16,500 nt of DNA from an uncultured Prevotella sp. GTDB taxonomy: Bacteria; Bacteroidota; Bacteroidia; Bacteroidales; Bacteroidaceae. The translations under genes were made by a program, and so were the position numbers. The notes beneath the pieces are model-generated. The model worked only from the letters and a program-made list of their open reading frames with translations. It ran no database searches and was not told the DNA's origin. The stretch lies in assembly GCA_946999045.1 (NCBI GenBank), contig CAMQBR010000042.1:1-16500 (forward strand). The letters run 5' to 3'. Position 1 is the first letter of the stretch; the number at the start of each line of letters is the position of its first letter. Positions 1-6,885 of this stretch are shown here, piece after piece.

Positions 1-797
1 TAGCTCAGGCACAGGCATTTCCCGAACAGTTTATTGCACCTATGATGTTAGGTGCCCCAAAAGACGCCAACCCTAACGATGTCTTGATTTCTGCAAAGAT
101 GAATATCAAAAATGGATGTTGGGAAATTGCAGGCAGACCTTTTTCTCTTAACAAGCGTATCAATTACCAAATAGAACAATCATTGAAGGTGTATCGCCCC
201 ATTAAAGGAAAATACATACAATCAATGCCTAACACTTCGCTGTTTGGAATGTTCGTAAATGTTGATGGTAACAAATTTCTACCCATCTTACAAAACAACA
301 AACAGATGCAAGTATTGCTGACAGGTGTTAACCAAGCGATTGATTTAGATAATATTATCAGAAGTGTGAATGGTGATATGTGCATCAAGATTCCACAATA
401 TACCAAAAATTGTTTTAATCTTTCCATGGCTGCACAGCTGACTCATAGCAAGTGGTTGGCTGATGTAGATTATTGGAAACAATCAGTTCCGCAAGGAGGA
501 AAGATTATTGACTGGGGTAAGAATGCGTATGCTTATACCAATGGTAATACAAGTTTCTTGTTTGGTGTTACGTCTGATTTACAATTCTTCTCGGGTAATA
601 GTAAGGAGATGGCGCTCAATTCTATCAAAGTCTCTGCAAAACCAATAGACAAATACGTTCAAAATAAGATAAAAGGAGAAAAAATGGTAATGGTTATCAA
701 TATGGATGGGGTAGACAATAAAATGCTCAAAATGTTTCAACGTTTGCTGAAACCTGTGTTTGGTAACGTACATACCATTATTTATAAATTAGACTAA
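1..797 (+). CDS. DUF4836-like exported protein, C-terminal part (5' end outside window)
   Basis: The reading frame is open from the first complete codon (position 3) to a TAA at 795-797, so the gene begins upstream; the ATG at 42 is internal, because in-frame codons before it (AQAQAFPEQF) read as protein. About 264 residues are visible. They have no membrane segment or catalytic motif I can name. The layout, with mixed polar beta-type segments, a stretch resembling 'VNGDMCIKIP' and a following 'LADVDYW', resembles the C-terminal half of Bacteroidetes DUF4836 proteins, which are usually lipoproteins of unknown function; this family call is from memory and moderate at best. It lies only 5 bp upstream of an ABC transporter ATPase gene, which is followed by its permease, so it is probably the exported or periplasmic partner of that transporter. 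Coding status is firm; function is unknown. Confidence 0.8.
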   Translation, partial: AQAQAFPEQFIAPMMLGAPKDANPNDVLISAKMNIKNGCWEIAGRPFSLNKRINYQIEQSLKVYRPIKGKYIQSMPNTSLFGMFVNVDGNKFLPILQNNKQMQVLLTGVNQAIDLDNIIRSVNGDMCIKIPQYTKNCFNLSMAAQLTHSKWLADVDYWKQSVPQGGKIIDWGKNAYAYTNGNTSFLFGVTSDLQFFSGNSKEMALNSIKVSAKPIDKYVQNKIKGEKMVMVINMDGVDNKMLKMFQRLLKPVFGNVHTIIYKLD

Positions 798-802
798 AGG
801 TT

Positions 803-1447
803 ATGAATACAATAGAATGGAGCAAGGTTTTACCTCGCGTATTCTCGCAAAAAACAGATTTGCGTTCGGATGTATGGAATCAAGATATTACTTTTGAAAA
901 AGGGCATTTATATTTATTAGAGGCTCATTCAGGTAAAGGTAAAAGTACTTTTTGCAGTTATCTAATAGGGCAGCGATGCGATTATAGCGGAGTCATTAAG
1001 TTTGACGAGCAAGAGATTAACAAATTGATGGTAAAGGATTGGGTAGAAATCCGTAAGACAAAGATTAGTTATCTGTTTCAAGAACTTCGCTTGTTCCCTG
1101 AATTAACAGCGTACGAGAATATTGCCATCAAAAACAATATGACTCAATTTAAGTCAAAACAAGAAATATTGAGCTGGTTTGAAGAACTGGGTATTGCCGA
1201 CAAGGTAGAACAAAAGATTGGTTTGATGTCGTTTGGACAACAACAACGTGTAGCACTCATGCGTGCATTGGTACAGCCATTTGACTTCTTATTGGCAGAT
1301 GAACCCATTAGTCACTTAGACGATGAGAACGCAGCTATCATGGCGAAGATCATGATGAACGAGGCACAAAGCCAAGGTGCAGGTGTGATTGTTACCAGTA
1401 TAGGTAAACATATGAATCTAAATTACGAAAAGGTAGTACGATTATGA
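803..1447 (+). CDS. ABC transporter ATP-binding protein (MacB/LolD-like) with atypical motifs
   Basis: This 214-aa protein is a single nucleotide-binding domain that should energise the permease encoded directly downstream. Visible motifs in order: Walker A at 41-49 (AHSGKGKST), Q-loop Gln93, ABC signature at 142-147 (MSFGQQ), Walker B at 162-167 (FLLADE), and a D-loop around 170-174 (SHLDD). Size and order fit the LolD/MacB/FtsE group. Three positions depart from consensus: the first Walker A glycine is Ala41, the signature LSGGQ reads MSFGQ, and the switch histidine after the last beta strand (usually VTHD) reads VTSI, with Ser199. The catalytic Glu167, Lys47 and Gln93 remain, so it may still bind ATP, perhaps with altered turnover. 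The stop overlaps the permease start as ATGA, implying translational coupling. Substrate unknown. Confidence 0.9.
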   Translation: MNTIEWSKVLPRVFSQKTDLRSDVWNQDITFEKGHLYLLEAHSGKGKSTFCSYLIGQRCDYSGVIKFDEQEINKLMVKDWVEIRKTKISYLFQELRLFPELTAYENIAIKNNMTQFKSKQEILSWFEELGIADKVEQKIGLMSFGQQQRVALMRALVQPFDFLLADEPISHLDDENAAIMAKIMMNEAQSQGAGVIVTSIGKHMNLNYEKVVRL

Positions 1448-2652
1448 ATAAACTGTTATGGAAGCTGCTAAAGCAGCATATAAGCATTCCTCAATTTATA
1501 GGATTCTTTTTTGCAAGTCTTTTTGGCATGCTAATCATTCTTTCAGGCTATCAATTTTACCGAGATGTTTTACCAATCTTCAATAGTGAAGATAGTTTTA
1601 TGAAGAGCGATAACCTCATTATCAGCAAGAAGATAAGTACGGCTACAACCATTAGTGGAACAACGAATACGTTTTCAACATCCGAAATAGATGAGCTTAC
1701 TAAGCAACCTTTCATCAAAGAGGTCGGTAAGTTTACATCGGCAGGCTATCAAGTGAATGTAGTTATGGCGATGAATGGTATTAAATTACTTAATTCAGAG
1801 TTCTATTTTGAAAGTATACCCGATGACTTTGTGGATGTTTCCTTAAGCCAGTGGACCTACAAGGATGGAACAGATGAAGTTCCAATTATTCTTCCAAAAT
1901 CGTACATAGCTATGTATAACTTTGGGTTTGCTCGTACACATTCATTACCAAAAATATCAGATGGGGTAGTAAGTATGCTGGATGTACAGATGACAGTTAA
2001 CGGAAATGGAAAGACAAGGGCATTTAAGGGAAAGGTAATAGGCTTTTCAAGTAGAATTAATACGATATTAGTTCCTGAGAAATTCATGAAGTGGAGTAAT
2101 AAAGTTTACTCATCACACAATGAAAACAGTCCAAGTCGACTTATCTTAAAGGTGTCAAATCCAACGGACAAAGTGCTTACATCGTACATTGACGACAATG
2201 GATATGAGATAGAAAACAATGATATGTCAACCGAGAAGACTGTTTACTTCTTACGCTTGGTAGTATCATTAGTAATGATTGTAGGCCTAATCATTTCTAT
2301 TTTAAGCTTCTATATCCTAATGTTAAGCATTTACTTGCTTGTTCAAAAAAATACTGCAAAACTCAGTAACTTATTGTTGATAGGGTATAGTCCAGCACAA
2401 GTAGCTCGTCCATACCAAATACTTTCCCTCTGCCTTCATAGTTCCGTATTTGTTATTTCCATTGTTATATTGAGCATATTACGTGGTTATTATATGGATG
2501 TATTATACACCTTGCTGCCAAGCCTTGATGGAGGAGGTATTATATACAGCGTGCTGTTGGGTGCAGTATTGGTTGTATTCATTACCATCTGTAACGGTAT
2601 CATTATTCAACGCAAAATGATGAAGATATGGAAATATCAAAGAAAGTCTTAA
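1444..2652 (+). CDS. FtsX/MacB-type ABC transporter permease
   Basis: The 402-aa product has the FtsX-like four-helix layout: a first membrane segment at about residues 17-36, a large periplasmic domain at about 37-265, then three membrane segments at about 268-302, 326-348 and 365-388, ending in a short basic tail. Type VII ABC permeases of this kind (MacB, LolC/E, FtsX) usually do not carry substrate through the membrane; they transmit force to the periplasm. It has no strong resemblance to the standard Bacteroidetes LolE-like protein, so I do not call it lipoprotein release. Its ATG lies inside the stop of the ATPase gene (ATGA). Together with the DUF4836-like gene upstream, it forms a three-gene unit. 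Only one permease gene is visible, so it may act as a homodimer. Confidence 0.87.
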   Translation: MNKLLWKLLKQHISIPQFIGFFFASLFGMLIILSGYQFYRDVLPIFNSEDSFMKSDNLIISKKISTATTISGTTNTFSTSEIDELTKQPFIKEVGKFTSAGYQVNVVMAMNGIKLLNSEFYFESIPDDFVDVSLSQWTYKDGTDEVPIILPKSYIAMYNFGFARTHSLPKISDGVVSMLDVQMTVNGNGKTRAFKGKVIGFSSRINTILVPEKFMKWSNKVYSSHNENSPSRLILKVSNPTDKVLTSYIDDNGYEIENNDMSTEKTVYFLRLVVSLVMIVGLIISILSFYILMLSIYLLVQKNTAKLSNLLLIGYSPAQVARPYQILSLCLHSSVFVISIVILSILRGYYMDVLYTLLPSLDGGGIIYSVLLGAVLVVFITICNGIIIQRKMMKIWKYQRKS

Positions 2653-2672
2653 TTGTATATTGAATAAATTAC

Positions 2673-2684
2673 AACATTAATGTT
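2673..2684. repeat. 12-bp perfect palindrome upstream of the LuxR-type regulator
   Basis: AACATTAATGTT is a perfect 12-bp palindrome, centred about 47 bp upstream of the -7-like box at 2726 and about 60 bp upstream of the likely transcription start. It lies between the ABC permease stop and the regulator gene and could bind a dimeric regulator. Palindromes this short occur by chance several times in AT-rich DNA of this length, so this is only a candidate. Confidence 0.3.
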
Positions 2685-2725
2685 CAATGAATGAAAAAAT
2701 CTTAGGGCGAACGAATAAAAATAAT

Positions 2726-2733
2726 TACTTTTG
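2726..2733 (+). promoter_or_regulatory. Bacteroidetes -7 box (TACTTTTG) for the LuxR-type regulator
   Basis: TACTTTTG matches the Bacteroidetes -7 consensus TAnnTTTG exactly. No good TTTG is present 19-20 bp upstream, so the -33 element is weak or absent. Transcription would begin near 2738-2740, almost at the first ATG (2742). This makes an upstream GTG at 2733, which overlaps the box, very unlikely as the start codon. Confidence 0.55.
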
Positions 2734-2741
2734 TGGTCATT

Positions 2742-3353
2742 ATGGAAGAAAATATGACAAATAATGGGCGTCCACAGATTGCCATTATCGACTCTAATAC
2801 ACTGTCAATATTAGGATTACAGCAAATATTACAAAAGGTAATGCCTATTATACAAGTATCTACATTTAACTCGTTTGACGAATTAAATGCGAGTTCTCCT
2901 GATGCTTTCTTCCATTACTTCGTTTCTGTAAGTATTGCATTGGAACACAGATTGTTCTTTTTAGATAGACGTAGAAAGACAATAGTATTAACCACATCCA
3001 AAGATCCATTGACACAATTAGGTGGATTTCATAGCCTTTGTATCAACGTGCCAGAAGAACAGTTAGTTCGTTCTATCTTGATATTGGAACAATATGCACA
3101 TGGTAAGGGGCAACATCTCCCTCCGATGCCTAAGATCTTAAAAGAAAAGATTTTGTCTGATCGTGAGATTGAGGTATTATCTCTTATAGTACAAGGATTT
3201 ATAAATAAGGAGATTGCTGATAAACTCAATATAAGTATTACTACTGTCATTACGCACAGAAAGAATATTATGGAGAAATTGGGCGTAAAAAGTGTATCGG
3301 CTTTAACCATTTACGCTGTAACTCATGGCTATGTTGACATTAGTAAAATATAA
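2742..3353 (+). CDS. LuxR/NarL-type orphan transcriptional regulator with pseudo-receiver domain
   Basis: Starting from the ATG at 2742, the product is 203 aa. Residues 138-194 form a clear LuxR-type helix-turn-helix: LSDREIEVL, then GFINKEIADKL, then TVITHRKNIMEKL. The N-terminal ~110 residues have the length and strand pattern of a response-regulator receiver (IAIIDSNTL at its start), but the key acids are gone. The usual acidic pair is Asp17-Ser18, the phosphoacceptor position after 'SPDAFF' is Tyr59, and the conserved lysine near 102 is Asn. It is therefore probably not controlled by phosphorylation and has no histidine kinase beside it. It follows the ABC operon on the same strand after 89 bp but appears to have its own promoter. 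The start could also be the ATG at 2754, which gives a 15-nt leader. A functional analogue may be orphan LuxR regulators such as CdhR of Porphyromonas; orthology is untested. Confidence 0.85.
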   Translation: MEENMTNNGRPQIAIIDSNTLSILGLQQILQKVMPIIQVSTFNSFDELNASSPDAFFHYFVSVSIALEHRLFFLDRRRKTIVLTTSKDPLTQLGGFHSLCINVPEEQLVRSILILEQYAHGKGQHLPPMPKILKEKILSDREIEVLSLIVQGFINKEIADKLNISITTVITHRKNIMEKLGVKSVSALTIYAVTHGYVDISKI

Positions 3354-3516
3354 TAAATATTATTTACATTGGAATTTAGACTTTGGTCTTTGAATATAGA
3401 ATTTCATGATTAGTTCTTTTTCTCTGTTTTTATGAACTTTATTTACTCATAACCCCATCTTCTTATAAACTTTATATTCTCTGTTTACTTGTCAAACAAA
3501 TAAACTATAAAATAGG

Positions 3517-4794
3517 TTATAAAAACGGAACTAACAGATGTGCAAACCAACCTCGAAACTTTTGCCAAGGCGTTCTGAAAGCATTCCATGATTTTGGAGT
3601 AAGCAGGAAACTACTTTTCTTATCGGTATCAAAAAGTCTATCTAATTGTTTTGTTGTACATCTATCTGCTATAACAGCATTGTTTTCATAGTCGTAACGA
3701 AGACTTCGCGCATTGAGATTTGCGCTTCCAACCGTACACAGCTTACCATCGACCGTCATCATCTTGGTGTGATGAAATCCATCGGTAAACATCCAAACAA
3801 GTGCACCTTTTTTCATTAATTGGTGTGCATTATAGAAACCACAGTCTGGAGTAAGGGGTATATCACTACTGGTTGATAACATTATTTCAATCTTAACGCC
3901 TCGTTTAATCGCATTTTTTAAAGCTTTCTTTATACCACTATTAAGTGTAAAATAGGGATTGATAATCTTAATACTATCGTGGGCTGCATTGATAGCTGTA
4001 ACATAAAAGTTTCTTATTATCTTGTTACTAATAAGAGGTTCACGGTTAATAATCCCAACTAACTTATTACCTGCCGACTTACAGGTATCAGGTTTTAATC
4101 CCTTAAAGTAGTCTCTGCTCTTATAAGCTCTATAGTATTGAGTTCCATGAATATTCTGATGAGCTGTTTTATTCCACATTTTTAAGAATATACCTTGTAA
4201 CGTATTTACCTCAGACCCCTCTATTCGGCAATGTAAGTCGTTCCATTTTCCTACTTTTTCCTTGCCTTTAATATAATAATCTGCCACATTCATACCTCCT
4301 GTATATGCCACTTCACCGTCAATAACTACTATTTTTCGGTGATCTCTGCTTAGCGCATGATTAACCCAAGGAAACACTATAGGGTCGAATTTATAGATTT
4401 CTACACCTTTGGCACGTATAGAATCTAAATAATGTTGCTTGAGAGGCCGATTGTTAGAGGCATTTCCAAAAGCATCAAACAAAGCTCGAACTTTTACGCC
4501 TTCATGCGCTTTCTGTTCAAGAAGCTTAAAAAGTAAACCTGCAATTGAGTCATTTCTAAAATTAAAATACTCAAGATGAACACTGCTTTTGGCTTGTTTA
4601 ATGGCACAAAACAGGTCGTCAAACTTTTCTTGTCCATTCATCAAGAGTGCTACACTATTGTCATTAGAAAAATGAACACCCTCCTCACGCAATGTATTAA
4701 CAATAAGTGAGTCGGATGACTGTGCATAAGTAATGCAGCAAAAAAAAGAACTTAAAATAAAAAATACGGTTCTCAAACTACTTTTGTTAATCAA
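3517..4794 (-). CDS. Secreted phospholipase D / cardiolipin synthase-like protein
   Basis: The 425-aa protein carries two HxKxxxxD motifs that define the phospholipase D superfamily: His152-Lys154-Asp159 (HRKIVVID) and His342-Lys344-Asp349 (HTKMMTVD), each followed by the usual glycine/serine-asparagine element (GGMN, GSANLN). Bacterial cardiolipin synthases share this two-motif layout and condense two phosphatidylglycerols, or transfer phosphatidyl groups. Instead of the two N-terminal membrane helices of ClsA, it has a signal-peptide-like start (hydrophobic residues ~8-23, then YAQ), so it probably acts in the periplasm or at a membrane surface. The only start giving this signal peptide is a TTG at 4794, because an in-frame stop (that of kdsD) lies one codon upstream and no ATG occurs before residue 52. 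It is the third gene after kdsA and kdsD, separated from kdsD by 3 nt. The precise substrate is not known. Confidence 0.88.
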   Translation of the reverse strand: MINKSSLRTVFFILSSFFCCITYAQSSDSLIVNTLREEGVHFSNDNSVALLMNGQEKFDDLFCAIKQAKSSVHLEYFNFRNDSIAGLLFKLLEQKAHEGVKVRALFDAFGNASNNRPLKQHYLDSIRAKGVEIYKFDPIVFPWVNHALSRDHRKIVVIDGEVAYTGGMNVADYYIKGKEKVGKWNDLHCRIEGSEVNTLQGIFLKMWNKTAHQNIHGTQYYRAYKSRDYFKGLKPDTCKSAGNKLVGIINREPLISNKIIRNFYVTAINAAHDSIKIINPYFTLNSGIKKALKNAIKRGVKIEIMLSTSSDIPLTPDCGFYNAHQLMKKGALVWMFTDGFHHTKMMTVDGKLCTVGSANLNARSLRYDYENNAVIADRCTTKQLDRLFDTDKKSSFLLTPKSWNAFRTPWQKFRGWFAHLLVPFL

Positions 4795-4797
4795 AAA

Positions 4798-5772
4798 TTA
4801 GATCATACAAGAGTAGTGATCAACCACTCCCAACAAATATTTCTCCTCATCAACTACCAAGACGGTATGTATCTTATATTGATTCATTATACGCTGTATT
4901 TCTGTAATCTTTGTTGAAGGCATTACCGTTTTGGGGCAAGTTGTCATTATGTCGCTCACTGTTTTGTCAAAGAATTGTGCTTGCCATTTCTCCATAGCTC
5001 GTCTGATATCCCCATCCGTTATAAGTCCTATCACTTTATTGTTATCTAACGAAACACCCAAACCAAGTTTACCTTTACTTACATGAATGATAGCATCACC
5101 TAAGTGCATCTCTTTCGGGATGACTGGAAGATTGTCAGAGCGCATTACATCAGCCGCAGTTGTAAGAAGTCGTTTGCCTAATTCGCCACCAGGATGGAAT
5201 TGTGCAAAATCTTTTGGCTTAAAATTGCGCACCTTCATTAACGACACAGCCAACGCATCGCCCATGGCAAGTGCTGCCGTTGTGCTACTTGTTGGTGCTA
5301 AATTGAGCGGACAGGCTTCTTTCTTAACCTTACAAAGCAAGTGAACATTAGAGTATTTGGCAAGCAAAGAATGGGCGTTACCACTGATAGAAACCACAGG
5401 AACCTGCATATGAAGCAAAATAGGCAAGAACCTTAACAGCTCATCAGTCTGTCCGCTATTGCTCAATGCTAACACCACATCATCTGAAGTCATTACACCT
5501 AAATCGCCATGATACACGTCTAATGGATTGATAAAGAATGCAGGAGTACCTGTGGAGGATAGGGTAGCGGCTATCTTTGCGCCAATGTTACCACTTTTGC
5601 CTACACCAGTAACAATAATTTTACCCTTGCAGTTGAACATTAATTCAACTGCTTTCTCAAAATTATCATCCAAAAGAGGAATCAATTCTAATAATGCTTC
5701 AGCTTCATCTTTTATACATTGCTCTGCAAATTCTTTTGTATGTTTGAGTAATTGTTTTGTATGATTGTTCAT
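4798..5772 (-). CDS. kdsD: Arabinose-5-phosphate isomerase (KdsD/GutQ family)
   Basis: The 324-aa cytoplasmic enzyme converts ribulose-5-phosphate to arabinose-5-phosphate, the first committed step of Kdo synthesis. A sugar isomerase (SIS) domain fills about residues 35-200, with TGVGKSG at 55-61, SNSGQTDE at 104-111, and FHPGGELGKRL at 192-202. Two CBS domains follow (about 208-262 and 273-324). Residues reported as catalytic or active-site in the E. coli enzyme (Lys59, Glu111, Glu152, His193) appear here at the same positions. Length equals the family norm. It lies 34 nt downstream of kdsA, whose product uses arabinose-5-phosphate, so the two enzymes act in sequence and are co-transcribed. 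The start is a normal ATG. Confidence 0.95.
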   Translation of the reverse strand: MNNHTKQLLKHTKEFAEQCIKDEAEALLELIPLLDDNFEKAVELMFNCKGKIIVTGVGKSGNIGAKIAATLSSTGTPAFFINPLDVYHGDLGVMTSDDVVLALSNSGQTDELLRFLPILLHMQVPVVSISGNAHSLLAKYSNVHLLCKVKKEACPLNLAPTSSTTAALAMGDALAVSLMKVRNFKPKDFAQFHPGGELGKRLLTTAADVMRSDNLPVIPKEMHLGDAIIHVSKGKLGLGVSLDNNKVIGLITDGDIRRAMEKWQAQFFDKTVSDIMTTCPKTVMPSTKITEIQRIMNQYKIHTVLVVDEEKYLLGVVDHYSCMI

Positions 5773-5806
5773 GTTTCTATCTATTTGACAATAATTACTA
5801 TATAGC

Positions 5807-6565
5807 TTATTGCCTCAATATTTTTTCAATTAAAGATTCAAGTTTATATAATTCCAACATATTGGCTGCATCGCTCAATCCTTTATCAGGTGTAGGGTGC
5901 GTTTCAAAGAAGAATCCTGTAGCCCCAAAAACTTTAGCAGCCAATGCCATGGCTGGTACAAAACGCCTGTCTCCTATGGTTTTTCCATTGCCAGCACTTG
6001 GTCGTTGTACGCTATGTGTACAGTCCATTATAACAATGTCAACCAATTCGAGCATATCAGGGATATTCCTAAAATCAACAATTAGGTTATTATACCCAAA
6101 ACTATTGCCACGTTCGGTTAGCCAAACCTCCTTAGCACCACTTTCTCGCACCTTTTCTACTGGATATTTCATATCCTTTCCGCTCAAGAATTGTGCTTTT
6201 TTTATATTGACAATACGTCCTGTTTTCGCAGCTGATACCAATAAATCGGTTTGTCGGCATAAAAAAGCAGGGATCTGCAATACATCACACACCTGTCCTA
6301 CAGCTTCAGCCTGATAACTCTCATGAATATCTGTAGTAACACGAAGTTGATATTTTTCCTTGATATATTGCAACATCTGTAGTCCTTTTTCTAAGCCAGG
6401 ACCTCTAAACGAATGCATGGATGTGCGGTTGGCTTTATCAAAAGAAGCCTTAAAAATAATTTCAGTTCCAAGGTGTTGATTAATATCTACCAGTTTAGAA
6501 GCCACTATTTCCAATAGCTCCATAGATTCAATTACACAAGGTCCTGCTATAAAAATAGGTTGCAT
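5807..6565 (-). CDS. kdsA: 3-deoxy-8-phosphooctulonate (Kdo-8-P) synthase, metal-dependent type
   Basis: This cytoplasmic enzyme condenses phosphoenolpyruvate with arabinose-5-phosphate to give Kdo-8-phosphate for LPS inner core. Family signatures are plain: AGPCVIES, FKASFDKANR, QIPAFLCRQTDLL, LTERGNSFGYNN, DCTHSVQ, ETHPTPDKGLSDA. With the ATG at 6565 the protein has 252 aa and the four metal ligands known from the Aquifex enzyme fall at Cys10, His184, Glu221 and Asp232, one residue off that protein's numbering. Non-metal enzymes such as E. coli's have Asn in place of this Cys. A TTG at 6574 would add three residues, but the ATG gives the better match. It heads the operon with kdsD. A promoter with both -33 and -7 elements lies immediately upstream. 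Confidence 0.95.
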   Translation of the reverse strand: MQPIFIAGPCVIESMELLEIVASKLVDINQHLGTEIIFKASFDKANRTSMHSFRGPGLEKGLQMLQYIKEKYQLRVTTDIHESYQAEAVGQVCDVLQIPAFLCRQTDLLVSAAKTGRIVNIKKAQFLSGKDMKYPVEKVRESGAKEVWLTERGNSFGYNNLIVDFRNIPDMLELVDIVIMDCTHSVQRPSAGNGKTIGDRRFVPAMALAAKVFGATGFFFETHPTPDKGLSDAANMLELYKLESLIEKILRQ

Positions 6566-6588
6566 AGCTATCAAATATATTTAAAGTA

Positions 6589-6619
6589 CAAAGATACAGA
6601 AAACGCATTTAAAAGCCAA
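6589..6619 (-). promoter_or_regulatory. Promoter of the kdsA-kdsD-PLD operon
   Basis: Read on the minus strand, TTGG (6619-6616) is followed by a 19-bp spacer and TATCTTTG (6596-6589), close to the Bacteroidetes consensus TTTG-N19-TAnnTTTG. Transcription would start near 6583, leaving a leader of about 18 nt before the kdsA ATG. Confidence 0.65.
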
Positions 6620-6700
6620 GACTTTGTAAAAGTTTTTAGCTAATAAATCTCATTTTAAGAGATTTTCTAGTCTTCTCCAATCTGCTATTTTATATAAGTA

Positions 6701-6739
6701 CATACATAAATTGCACAAATTTATCACAATTTATGTATG
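6701..6739. repeat. Perfect 13-bp inverted repeat between kdsA and rpoD
   Basis: CATACATAAATTG at 6701-6713 is the exact reverse complement of CAATTTATGTATG at 6727-6739; the spacer is 13 nt. It lies between the divergent kdsA and rpoD promoters, about 60 bp upstream of the rpoD -7 box. No run of T follows either arm, so an operator pair (half-site centres 26 bp apart) is more likely than a terminator. The rest of 6597-6885 is AT-rich and has no open reading frame worth calling. Confidence 0.6.
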
Positions 6740-6799
6740 ATTTATCAATACTTAACTATTTGAATGATAAATAGCAATATATATATCAGTAAAATTCAT

Positions 6800-6807
6800 T
6801 AACTTTG
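6800..6807 (+). promoter_or_regulatory. rpoD: -7 box (TAACTTTG) of rpoD
   Basis: TAACTTTG is an exact match to TAnnTTTG. No TTTG sits at the usual 19-20 bp; the nearest, at 6759-6762, is too far, so this promoter may need help or be moderate. Predicted start is near 6813, giving a leader of about 70 nt that contains an imperfect dyad at 6833-6855. Confidence 0.6.
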
Positions 6808-6885
6808 CAAAAATTTATTGTACGCTTTTATGTACAGTATATAAATTATATTGTAATCAAATAGTTAGAAGTAGGGGTATTTATA

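Noticed and set aside
5757..6314. 185-residue frame on the + strand opposite kdsA
   Set aside because: It is antisense to a firmly identified gene and has no recognisable motif; shadow frame.
6566..6574. TTG start giving KdsA three extra residues
   Set aside because: The ATG at 6565 aligns the metal ligands with known KdsA numbering and is the stronger start.
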